A stretch of DNA of 64,000 bases, taken from Actinomadura_E scrupuli. Its GTDB lineage: Bacteria > Actinomycetota > Actinomycetes > Streptosporangiales > Streptosporangiaceae. Below, in pieces: positions 41,065 through 48,686 of the stretch. The notes beneath the pieces are model-generated. The model did not search any database and was not told where the DNA came from. It was given only the letters and a program-made list of their open reading frames with translations. Location: positions 930,001-994,000 of the forward strand of contig NZ_JBPCCU010000003.1 of assembly GCF_050971785.1 (NCBI RefSeq). Direction: 5' to 3'. The position numbers were made by a program, and so were the translations under genes. Position 1 is the first letter of the stretch. Every line of letters begins with the position of its first letter.

Positions 41065-41994
41065 ATGAGGTCCACGTCGCACATCCTGGTGATTAATGGC
41101 ACCAAGGTCAGCCAGCCGGTGTTCGTCCTGGGCGCCCCCCACTCCGGCACGGACCTCCTGGCGCGCGCGCTCAAGCGCTCCACCGGTTTCCACCTGACGG
41201 CCGGGCGGCCCGACGTGCTGCGCGTGACGTACGCCTTCGCACGGCGGCCGGCCATCGCCGCCGACCGCGAACGCGGGGCCGCCCGGGTGCTGCGCGACGC
41301 CTACGCCGACGCGTGGCGCATCTCCCCGCAGGCCTGCGCCGAATGCCCGGCCGAATGCCGGGACATGAGCGGCGTCCCGGGCCCGGGACCGTGCGTGCAG
41401 GAGCGGGGCGTGCAGCGCTTCGCCGATGCCTCGCCCGACCTGCTCTACAGCGCGGACGTGCTGCTGGACGCCTTCCCCGACGCGCTGCTGCTCCAGATCA
41501 TCCGGGACGGGCGGGACGTCGTCGGGGACATGCTCGGCGACGAGCGGTGCCTGGCGTGGTTCAAGCCGGGCTTCGCCAACCTCGACGAGGTCTTCCCCAA
41601 CCCCTTCCTCGGGGTCGAGGACGAGACCGAGCGGCACCGCTGGTCCGGCGCGTCCCTGGCGGTGAAATGCGCGCTGCGCTGGCGCGGCGCCGTCCGGCTG
41701 AGCGCCCGGCTGCGCGCCCAGACCCCGGACGAGCAGCTGTTCACGGTGCGCTACGAGGATCTGGTCAGCCGGCCCGGCCGCGTCGCCCCGGACCTGTCGG
41801 CCTTTCTCGGCGCCCAGGTCTCCAAGGTCACGCTGTCCGGCCTGGTCCGCATGGTGGACCGGGAGCACCGCGACCGCGCCGTCGGCTCCTGGCGGACCCG
41901 CCTCAGCGGCAAGCAGGCCCAGCAGGTCGAGCGCATCGCCGGGCGCGAACTCGCCCGCCTGGGATATCCGCTGAGCGCCCCCGGCCCCGCCTGA
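41065..41994 (+). CDS. Sulfotransferase-family protein
   Basis: A 309-aa PAPS-dependent sulfotransferase-like protein. The 5'-phosphosulfate loop is VFVLGAPHSGTDLLARAL, followed by LLQIIRDGRDVVGDML (3'-phosphate region) and LFTVRYEDLVSRPG. A cysteine cluster ACAECPAECRD (about residues 91-101) is unusual and may bind metal or form disulfides. The acceptor is unknown. Start choice is uncertain: ATG 41065 is preferred, with GTG 41056 and ATG 41011 in frame and no ribosome binding site for any. The 3' end runs into a 25-bp tandem repeat. Confidence 0.8.
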   Translation: MRSTSHILVINGTKVSQPVFVLGAPHSGTDLLARALKRSTGFHLTAGRPDVLRVTYAFARRPAIAADRERGAARVLRDAYADAWRISPQACAECPAECRDMSGVPGPGPCVQERGVQRFADASPDLLYSADVLLDAFPDALLLQIIRDGRDVVGDMLGDERCLAWFKPGFANLDEVFPNPFLGVEDETERHRWSGASLAVKCALRWRGAVRLSARLRAQTPDEQLFTVRYEDLVSRPGRVAPDLSAFLGAQVSKVTLSGLVRMVDREHRDRAVGSWRTRLSGKQAQQVERIAGRELARLGYPLSAPGPA

Positions 41995-42080
41995 CCGGCC
42001 CCCGTCCGGGCCCGCCTGACCGGCCCCCGTCCGGGCCCGCCTGACCGGCCCCCGTCCGGGCCCGCCTGACCCCGTCCGGC
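41989..42080. repeat. 25-bp tandem repeat, three full copies plus a partial one
   Basis: Identical units at 41989-42013, 42014-42038 and 42039-42063, then a shortened copy to about 42080. Each contains GCCTGACCGG and CGTCCGGGCCC. The array spans the sulfotransferase stop codon and the gap before the convergent recQ. Units can form GC-rich hairpins, so it may also stop transcription. Confidence 0.85.
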
Positions 42081-42092
42081 CCGGCCCCCGCG

Positions 42093-43778
42093 TCAGCGCG
42101 GGCCCGCCTGCTCCCGGCCGGGTCCCTCGGCCAGGGTGAGCAGATCCTCGCGCCGGATCGCCTCCAGCGACAGCGTCTTGTAGCCGGTCTCGTCGAACAG
42201 CACGGTGACGCGGTCGGGCTCGGTCCGCATGACCATGCCGTTGCCCCAGCGGGGGTGCACCACCTTGGCGTGCACGGGGAACGGGCCGTCGGTGTCGCTC
42301 TCGGTCCGCTCGGGGGTGCCGGCACGGCAGGTGTCGCAGTTCCCGCACGTGCCCTCGAAGGGCTCCCCGAAGTACTCCAGCAGGAAACGGCGCCGGCAGC
42401 CCGTGGTCTCGGCGTACCCGCGCATCATGTCGATGCGGGAGGCGTCCACGTTGCGGCGGCTCTCGTCGAGTTCCATGGCGCGGGCCACCGCCTGCTCCGG
42501 GGCGGGGCCGTCCCCGGCGTAGCGCAGATCCCCGCGTCCGGTCACCACGATGGCCCCGGCGCGCTCCAGCAGGTTGACCAGTCCGGTCAGCTTGGAGGCG
42601 CCGATCTCCATGGTGGTGCGCAGGTCACGGGCGCGCACGGTGCCGCCGTGCCCGTGCACGAGCGTCGCCGCCGTCAGCAGCTTCTCCTCGTCCGGCCTGC
42701 CGCCGGCGAAGAACCGCCGCAGCCCCAGGTCCTCCGAGCGGTAGAACAGCACGGCCTCGGCCGGCTCACCGTCCCGGCCGGCCCGGCCGATCTCCTGGTA
42801 GTAGGAGTCGGGTGAGTCGGGCGGGGCCGCGTGCAGGACGTAGCGGACGTCGGGCTTGTCGATGCCCATCCCGAACGCCGAGGTGGCGACGACCACGCCG
42901 ACCTTGTCGTTCTGGAACATCTCGTGCACCCGCTCGCGGTCGGCCGCCTTCATCCCGGCGTGGTAGAAGGCGGACTCCTGGCCCGCCTCCCGCAGGTCCG
43001 CGGCGTAGCTCTCGGCGTCGCGCCGGGTGGCGACGTACACCAGCCCGAGGCCGTCGCGCGCGGCGGCGTCCTCGACCAGCGCCCGCCGCTTGTCGGCCTC
43101 CTCCACGTACCGGCGCACCTGCAGGGACAGGTTGGGCCGGTCGAACCCGCGGATGATCTGCCGGACGTCGGTGAGCCCGAGCGCGGCCACGATGTCATCG
43201 CGTACGGGCGGCGACGCGGTGGCGGTCAGCGCGATCACCGGCGGGTGGCCGAGCCGCTCGATGACCCGGCCGAGCTGGAGGTAGTCCGGGCGGAAGTCGT
43301 GCCCCCACGCCGAGACGCAGTGCGCCTCGTCGATGGCGATGAGCGAGGGCCGGGCGGCGGCCAGCCGGTCGACGAGCTCCGGCTTGGCGAGCTGTTCCGG
43401 CGAGAGGAAGACGTACTCGGCCTTTCCCGCCCGGATCTGGTCCAGCGAGGCCTCGCTGGCCCCGTCGGACTGCGCGGAGTTGACCACCACCGCTCCCCCG
43501 GCGTCCCGGCCGGTCAGCGAGGCCACCTGGTCCCGCTGCAGCGCGATCAACGGCGAGATCACCACCGTCGGGCCGTCGAGCAGCTGAGCCGGGATCTGGT
43601 AGACCGCCGACTTGCCACTGCCGGTGGGCATGACCACCAGCACGTCCCGGCCCTGCAGGAGGTGCTGCATCGCCTCCAGCTGGCCCGGCCGCAGGTCCTG
43701 CCAGCCGAACACGTCGCCGGCCACCCGGCGCAGCCGGCGCCTGCCCCCGACCCGGCTCCACGCCTCACGCACGCCCAT
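42093..43778 (-). CDS. recQ: RecQ-type ATP-dependent DNA helicase with PcrA/UvrD-like C-terminal domain
   Basis: A 561-aa helicase. It has motif 0 GWQDLRPGQLEAM, Walker A MPTGSGKS (about 50-57), DEAH in AIDEAHCVSAWGHDFRPDY, motif VI QEIGRAGRDG, and a zinc-binding Cys set with CGNCDTC. Instead of an HRDC domain, the C-terminus ends in KVVHPRWGNGMVMRTEPDRVTVLFDETGYKTL. This resembles the Tudor-like DUF3553/PcrA C-terminal segment known in UvrD-type helicases to bind RNA polymerase. It unwinds DNA during repair and recombination. GGGAGG precedes the ATG. Confidence 0.93.
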   Translation of the reverse strand: MGVREAWSRVGGRRRLRRVAGDVFGWQDLRPGQLEAMQHLLQGRDVLVVMPTGSGKSAVYQIPAQLLDGPTVVISPLIALQRDQVASLTGRDAGGAVVVNSAQSDGASEASLDQIRAGKAEYVFLSPEQLAKPELVDRLAAARPSLIAIDEAHCVSAWGHDFRPDYLQLGRVIERLGHPPVIALTATASPPVRDDIVAALGLTDVRQIIRGFDRPNLSLQVRRYVEEADKRRALVEDAAARDGLGLVYVATRRDAESYAADLREAGQESAFYHAGMKAADRERVHEMFQNDKVGVVVATSAFGMGIDKPDVRYVLHAAPPDSPDSYYQEIGRAGRDGEPAEAVLFYRSEDLGLRRFFAGGRPDEEKLLTAATLVHGHGGTVRARDLRTTMEIGASKLTGLVNLLERAGAIVVTGRGDLRYAGDGPAPEQAVARAMELDESRRNVDASRIDMMRGYAETTGCRRRFLLEYFGEPFEGTCGNCDTCRAGTPERTESDTDGPFPVHAKVVHPRWGNGMVMRTEPDRVTVLFDETGYKTLSLEAIRREDLLTLAEGPGREQAGPR

Positions 43779-43884
43779 CCAGCCTCCCTCGTAGGTGGCC
43801 GCTTGCTACCCGATGCGCGGCGGTTCACTCCCCGCCGAGACGAGTACGCGCAGGCGAGCGTGGACGGGGGCGGGGCGGGCGGGG

Positions 43885-44016
43885 CTACTGCGGGCGCTGG
43901 GCGGCGAACGCCGCGGTGACGTCGGGCCCGATCCAGCCGATGGCCAGGCCGGCGGCCCCGAGCCCGACGAAGAGCGCGGTGTAGCGGCCGAAGCCGCGCT
44001 TGACGGACAGGTGCAC
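43885..44016 (-). CDS. Small 43-aa membrane protein
   Basis: A short gene with a good GGAGG eight bases before GTG 44016. The peptide starts VHLSVKRGFGRY (basic) and has one hydrophobic helix, ALFVGLGAAGLAIGWIG, then an Ala-rich end. No family is recognised. The positive-inside N-terminus predicts a cytoplasmic N-terminus. It lies between recQ and a 106-aa hypothetical gene in the opposite direction. Confidence 0.6.
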   Translation of the reverse strand: MHLSVKRGFGRYTALFVGLGAAGLAIGWIGPDVTAAFAAQRPQ

Positions 44017-44234
44017 TGTTCTCACCTCCTCGCGGCCGCGCGTGGCCGCACGGCCGTCTACGCAGCGTCCCGCCGCCGGGTGACGCCCCGGTTGCCGGGA
44101 CGCCGCCGTCCGGCGAAGCGCACCCGGCAGGTCCGCGGACGGCGCCGCCCGCCGGGCTTTTCGCGCGTTCCCCTTGCCCGGCGGGAGCGCGTGATCGACC
44201 ATGGACGCACATCTCAGATCCCCGGGAGCCCGCC

Positions 44235-44555
44235 ATGACCCAGACGATCATTCATCAGCCACGTGTGGCGTGGGACGGGGCTCGCGTGTTCGTCGCGGCC
44301 ACCCTGTCGAACTACTACCCCTGGCTCAGCGCGGAGGTCGGCCGCCTGCTCGGCGGCGACTGCCGGCGGCAGCTCGCCGAGACCCGGGCCCTGCTGCTGG
44401 CGGACGTGCGGCCGGACGCGATCCATGTCGAGGCGGGCATCTGGCGGGTGCGCCTCGAGGACCTGCTGCGGCACCGCCCCGACCTCACCGCGGGGCTGGC
44501 GGACCTGATCCGGCAGACCTCCGAGCAGCTCTCGGGCCGGCCCACCGCGCTCTGA
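44235..44555 (+). CDS. Hypothetical protein, 106 aa
   Basis: No family is recognised. The sequence begins MTQTIIHQPRVAWDGARVFVAATLSNYYPWLSAEVGRLLGG and continues with two predicted helices (LAETRALLLADVRPDAIHVEAG, LEDLLRHRPDLTAGLADLIRQTSEQL). It is soluble and slightly acidic. GGGAG precedes the ATG by a few bases, and codon bias is strong. It may be a small binding or regulatory protein; nothing in the context narrows it. Confidence 0.7.
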   Translation: MTQTIIHQPRVAWDGARVFVAATLSNYYPWLSAEVGRLLGGDCRRQLAETRALLLADVRPDAIHVEAGIWRVRLEDLLRHRPDLTAGLADLIRQTSEQLSGRPTAL

Positions 44556-44603
44556 CGCTCCACCGGGTCACGGCGGGGCCGGGGCGACGGCCGCGGGCGG
44601 GCG

Positions 44604-45146
44604 TCAGGGGCTGAAGATCTGCTGCATGCGCACCACGCGCCCCGTGCCGTCGAATCCCACCTCGAACATGTGCCCGCGATCGAGGAACGGGCCGTACCGC
44701 TGATCGGCTTCGCGGTAGAGCTGGGAGAACCGTTCGGGAGTCACCGTGATGCCACGGATGTAGTCCGGCAGGTCGCCGAGCGCGATCGGCGCCGTCACCC
44801 GGATCTGGGCGTCGGGGGCGACCCGCAGCGGGCGGTAGGGCTGCACGTCCCCGGGGTACACGGTCTCCGGAGCTCCCGGCTGCATCCGGCGGGCGGGCGC
44901 GAAGAGCACCTGGGCCGTGTCCGGCCCCGGGGTGACGAGCCCGAAGACCTGCGCCCGGCCGGCATAGCGGGACCCGGCGGCCGTGCCGGGCGAGACCAGC
45001 ACCGGGTTGGCCCGGAAGGCCACCGTGTGGGCGACCGGTGCGCGCGGACCGGTCGTCAGGGCGGCGGCCAGCAGCAGGGCCGCCAGGCACCCTGCCGCCA
45101 GGACGACCCATGGCCACCGCGCGCGCGAACTCGTGCCAGCAGTCAC
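44604..45146 (-). CDS. Hypothetical membrane-anchored protein
   Basis: A 180-aa protein with a single N-terminal hydrophobic helix, WPWVVLAAGCLAALLLAAAL (residues about 10-30), that could be a signal anchor. An extracytoplasmic domain follows (HTVAFRANPVLVSPG, RAQVFGLVTPGPDTAQVLF, ALGDLPDYIRGITVTPERFSQLYREADQRYGPFLDRGHMFEVGFDGTGRVVRMQQIF). No family is recognised. GTG 45146 is chosen over a longer start at 45215 because the latter would add a Cys-rich head before the membrane helix. Confidence 0.68.
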   Translation of the reverse strand: MTAGTSSRARWPWVVLAAGCLAALLLAAALTTGPRAPVAHTVAFRANPVLVSPGTAAGSRYAGRAQVFGLVTPGPDTAQVLFAPARRMQPGAPETVYPGDVQPYRPLRVAPDAQIRVTAPIALGDLPDYIRGITVTPERFSQLYREADQRYGPFLDRGHMFEVGFDGTGRVVRMQQIFSP

Positions 45147-45264
45147 CTTGCAGGCCTTACCCCGCACGCACGGGTCGCTACACCTCGTGACGGCAACAAT
45201 CCGAAAGAGACCCACTGCGCACCGCGACGGCCCCGCCCGGCGGCGGCCCCGGCCCGCGGGCCGC

Positions 45265-47193
45265 TCATCCGGACGTGGTCACCTGGACCTCGGGAGCGCT
45301 CTCCTGCCGCGCGAACTGGGTGTGATAGAGCTCGGCGTACAGCCCGCCGGCCAGGAGCAGCTCCTCGTGCCGGCCGCGCTGGACGATGCGCCCGTCGTCG
45401 ATCACCAGGATCTGGTCCGCCTCCCTGATGGTGGAGAGCCGGTGGGCGATGACCAGCGACGTACGGCCCGCCAGCGCGGTCTTCAGGGCCCGCTGCACGG
45501 CCGCCTCGGACTCGGAGTCGAGGTGCGCGGTCGCCTCGTCCAGCACGACCACGGAGGGGCCCTTGAGCAGCAGCCTGGCGATGGCCAGGCGCTGCTTCTC
45601 CCCGCCGGACATCCGGTAGCCGCGGTCACCGACGATGGTGTCCAGCCCCTCGGACATGTCGCTGACCAGGTCGTGGAGCTGGGCGGCCCGCAGGGCCTCG
45701 AACAACTCCTCCTCGGTGGCGTCCGGCCTGGCGTAGAGCAGGTTGTTGCGGATCGAGTCGTGGTAGAGGTGCGCGTCCTGCGGGACGACGCCGATGGTGC
45801 CGCGCAGCGATTCGAGCGTGACCTCGCGCACGTCCTGGCCGCCGACCCGCACCGCGCCGCCGCTCACGTCGTAGAGCCGCGAGACGAGCTGGGTGATCGT
45901 CGTCTTGCCCGCCCCCGAGGGGCCCACCAGGGCGACGAGCTGGCCGGGAGCGGCGGTGAAGGTGACTCCGCGCAGCACGGTCTTGGCCGGCGAGACGTCG
46001 GCGCGGGCGATCGACTCCAGCGAGGCCAGCGAGACCTCCTCGGCCGCCGGGTACCGGAAGGTGACGTGGTCGAACTCGACCTGCGGGGCGGAGTGCCCGT
46101 CGGCGACGGCGTTGCCGTGGGCCCGCAGCGGCTTCGCGTCGGGAGCCTCGTCGATCATCGGCTTGAGATCGAGCACCTCGAAGACGCGGTCGAAGCTGAC
46201 CAGGGCCGTCATCACGTCGACGTGGACGTTGGACAGCGCGGTCAGCGGGCCGTACAGCCGGGTGAGCAGGGTCGCCAGGGCGACGAGCGTGCCGAGCTGG
46301 AGGGTGCCGTCGACGGCCAGGACGCCGCCGACCCCGTAGACCATCGCCGTGGCCAGTGCGGCGACCAGCGTCAGCGCGGTGAAGAAGATCCGGCCGTACA
46401 TCGCCGAGATGACGCCGATGTCACGGACCCGCCCGGCCCGGCCGGAGAACATCTCCGACTCGTCGCCGGGGCGGCCGTAGAGCTTGGCCAGCATGGCGCC
46501 GGCGACGTTGAAGCGCTCGGTCATCAGCGAGCTCATCTCGGCGTCCAGCTGCATCTGCTCGCGGCTGATGGCCGACAGCCGCCGCCCGACCAGCTTGGCG
46601 GGGATCACGAAGATGGGCAGCAGGACCAGGGCGATCAGGGTGACCTGCCAGGACAGCCAGAGCATGGCGCCCAGCACCAGTACCAGGCTGATCACGTTGG
46701 AGACCACCGACGACAGGGTCGTCGTGAGCGCCCGCTGCGCACCGATCACGTCACCGTTGAGCCGGCTGACCAGTGAGCCGGTCTGGGCCCGCATGAAGAA
46801 CGCCACCGGCATGCGCTGGACGTGGTCGAAGACCTGCGTGCGCAGGTCGTAGATCAGGCCCTCGCCGATCCGGGCGGAGTACCAGCGCTGGAGGAGCGAC
46901 AGCACCGCCTCCAGCAGGGCCAGTGCCGCCACCCCGGCCGCCAGCCAGATCACCAGGCTGGTGTCCTTGCGCAGGATGCCCTTGTCGATGATGGCCTGCA
47001 TCAGCAGCGGCCCGGCGATCACGATCACCGCGGCCACCGCGTTGAGGATCAGGAAGAGCACCAGGTCCCGGATGTACGGCCGGGCGTAACCGGTGATCCG
47101 CTTCACCGTGCCGGGCTTCAGCTTCTCCTGGGTGACGGAGCTGTCCCGGCGGAACGACGCCATCATCTGAAAGCCGTTGCCCGGCATGTCCAT
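45265..47193 (-). CDS. ABC exporter, fused membrane and ATPase domains
   Basis: A 642-aa half-transporter of the MsbA/LmrA type. The six-helix domain spans about residues 40-330, with the coupling segments RIGEGLIYDLRTQVFDHVQRMPVAFF and RLNGDVIGAQRAL. The ATPase domain has Walker A GPSGAGKTT, Q-loop VPQDAHLYHDSI, signature MSGGEKQRLAIARLL, Walker B VVVLDEATAHLD and the switch His in IAHRLSTI. The substrate is unknown: multidrug or lipid export. It works as a homodimer, or with a partner not present here. A 9-bp inverted repeat (47224-47254) lies just upstream of the start. Confidence 0.93.
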   Translation of the reverse strand: MDMPGNGFQMMASFRRDSSVTQEKLKPGTVKRITGYARPYIRDLVLFLILNAVAAVIVIAGPLLMQAIIDKGILRKDTSLVIWLAAGVAALALLEAVLSLLQRWYSARIGEGLIYDLRTQVFDHVQRMPVAFFMRAQTGSLVSRLNGDVIGAQRALTTTLSSVVSNVISLVLVLGAMLWLSWQVTLIALVLLPIFVIPAKLVGRRLSAISREQMQLDAEMSSLMTERFNVAGAMLAKLYGRPGDESEMFSGRAGRVRDIGVISAMYGRIFFTALTLVAALATAMVYGVGGVLAVDGTLQLGTLVALATLLTRLYGPLTALSNVHVDVMTALVSFDRVFEVLDLKPMIDEAPDAKPLRAHGNAVADGHSAPQVEFDHVTFRYPAAEEVSLASLESIARADVSPAKTVLRGVTFTAAPGQLVALVGPSGAGKTTITQLVSRLYDVSGGAVRVGGQDVREVTLESLRGTIGVVPQDAHLYHDSIRNNLLYARPDATEEELFEALRAAQLHDLVSDMSEGLDTIVGDRGYRMSGGEKQRLAIARLLLKGPSVVVLDEATAHLDSESEAAVQRALKTALAGRTSLVIAHRLSTIREADQILVIDDGRIVQRGRHEELLLAGGLYAELYHTQFARQESAPEVQVTTSG

Positions 47194-47223
47194 GATGTTC
47201 TCCAGATATCTGTCCCGCGGGGG

Positions 47224-47254
47224 GTGGAGGGCATGGCCACAAGAGGCCCTCCAC
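47224..47254. promoter_or_regulatory. Inverted repeat upstream of the ABC exporter
   Basis: GTGGAGGGC (47224-47232) and GCCCTCCAC (47246-47254), 9-bp perfect arms with a 13-nt spacer, 31 bp before the exporter start. It is a candidate operator or leader hairpin. Confidence 0.4.
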
Positions 47255-47272
47255 AGGTGTAATCATGTAAGT

Positions 47273-47291
47273 GCCGAGCCTATTCCTCGGC
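47273..47291 (-). terminator. Short hairpin downstream of the enoyl-CoA hydratase
   Basis: GCCGAG-N7-CTCGGC at 47273-47291, about 100 bp past the hydratase stop in its direction of transcription. The stem is weak. Confidence 0.35.
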
Positions 47292-47392
47292 TCGGCCCGC
47301 TTTCCGGGCCACTGGAGACCGGATCGCCGGTCCACCTCCGGATCGGCCCTCCGGCGAGGGCGGGGACAGGGCGGGGACGGGTCAGGGACGGG

Positions 47393-48220
47393 TCACGCCG
47401 GGCGGGCACCGCGGATGCTGAGGAAGCGGCCGACCTGCTCGCGCCGCTCGGCGGCCAGCTGCTCGTCGAGCGTGTTGCCCGGGGCCTCCTGCAACAGCCG
47501 CTTGGTGGCCGTCGCGGCGCCCGCGTCGATCTTGAGCAGCGCGTCGATCAGCTCCTGGACCGCGGCGTCCAGTTGCTCGGCGGGCACGACCCGCTGGGCG
47601 ATGCCGAGCTCGCGGGCCTCCTCCGCCAGGATGGTGCGGGCGGTGAGGCAGAGCTCGATCGCCCGCGGCAGCCCGACGATGTCGACCAGCGGCTTGGTGC
47701 CGGTCAGGTCGGGGACCAGCCCCAGCGCCGGCTCCTTCATGCAGAACTTGACGTCGTCGGCCACGATCCGCAGGTCACAGGCGAGTGCCAGCTGGAACGC
47801 CGCGCCGACGGCGTGGCCGTGCACGGCCGCGATGGAGACGATGTCGGGCCGGCGCAGCCAGGTGAAGCCCTCCTGGAAACCGGCGAGGTTCTTGTCGAGC
47901 TCGTCCGGCCCGGCGCTGGAGGAGAACGCCGGCTTCTCACCGGGGATCCCCTCGGGGGTGAAGGCGCGCAGATCCAGCCCGGCGGAGAAGGACGGCCCCT
48001 CGCCGCGCAGCACCACGACGCGTACCTCCTCCGGCAGCGTCGCGCCGATACGGGCAAGGGTCTGCCACATCCTGGGCGTCTGCGCGTTACGACGCTCAGG
48101 ACGGTTCAGCGTGACCGTGGCCACGCCGCCTTCGACGCCGAGCCGAAGACCCGCCTTCGACAGGTCCTCGGCCGTCGGGCCCTCAGCATCCACTGCAGCG
48201 CCCACTGCCTGGTCCGTCAT
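47393..48220 (-). CDS. Enoyl-CoA hydratase/isomerase (crotonase family)
   Basis: A 275-aa crotonase. It has VATVTLNRPERRNAQTPRMW, the CoA/oxyanion loop FSAGLDLRAF, and the second oxyanion segment VHGHAVGAAFQLALACDLRIVADDVKFCMKEPALGLVPDLTG. The Glu in KEPALGL occupies the position of a catalytic glutamate of hydratases. Later blocks (AIELCLTARTILAEEARELGIAQRVVP) are also family-typical. It could act in fatty-acid or branched-chain degradation. It is not linked to the CoA cluster at the left edge. The ATG follows GGGAGGGAG. Confidence 0.9.
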   Translation of the reverse strand: MTDQAVGAAVDAEGPTAEDLSKAGLRLGVEGGVATVTLNRPERRNAQTPRMWQTLARIGATLPEEVRVVVLRGEGPSFSAGLDLRAFTPEGIPGEKPAFSSSAGPDELDKNLAGFQEGFTWLRRPDIVSIAAVHGHAVGAAFQLALACDLRIVADDVKFCMKEPALGLVPDLTGTKPLVDIVGLPRAIELCLTARTILAEEARELGIAQRVVPAEQLDAAVQELIDALLKIDAGAATATKRLLQEAPGNTLDEQLAAERREQVGRFLSIRGARPA

Positions 48221-48358
48221 GACGCTCCCTCCCCAGGGGGTGATAGTGCGTGCGTCACGGCGGTCCGGATCAGTGGCCCGGCCCGCCGCCGCGCCCGACA
48301 TTACTTGGTCGGCCGCAGCGGCGGTTCAGGTGGTATGCGCTCTTGCGGGGGTGGATAG

Positions 48359-48571
48359 TCAGGACTTTTTGCCTCGGGTCGCCCCACCGCGCCCGCGCAG
48401 GTTCACGCCGGATTCGGTCAGGATGCGGTGGATGAATCCATAGGAGCGCCCTGTGGCGGCGGCGAGCGCGCGGATGCTCTCGCCGGAGTCGTAGCGCTTC
48501 TTCAGCTCCGACGCCAGCTTGTCGCGCTCGGCACCGGTCACGCGGGTGCCCTTCTTAAGGGTCTCGGCCAC
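48359..48571 (-). CDS. Small helix-turn-helix DNA-binding protein (actinobacterial)
   Basis: A 70-aa protein: VAETLKKGTRVTGAERDKLASELKKRYDSG, then helix-turn-helix SIRALAAATGRSYGFIHRILTESGV and a basic tail LRGRGGATRGKK. It is a compact, very conserved actinobacterial protein expected to bind DNA. GTG 48571 follows GGGAGG by six bases; a longer ATG start at 48619 is less likely. It sits between the enoyl-CoA hydratase and the ABC-F gene on the same strand. Confidence 0.83.
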   Translation of the reverse strand: MAETLKKGTRVTGAERDKLASELKKRYDSGESIRALAAATGRSYGFIHRILTESGVNLRGRGGATRGKKS

Positions 48572-48686
48572 GAGTACCTCCCGTAGTGATGTGGTGACCG
48601 CTGCGTTATCCCCGCCCATGATCAGTCATTCCCGCCGGATCGGCTACCCACTACGCCAGAAAAGATCTGCTTCCTTGCGCTGCAGG

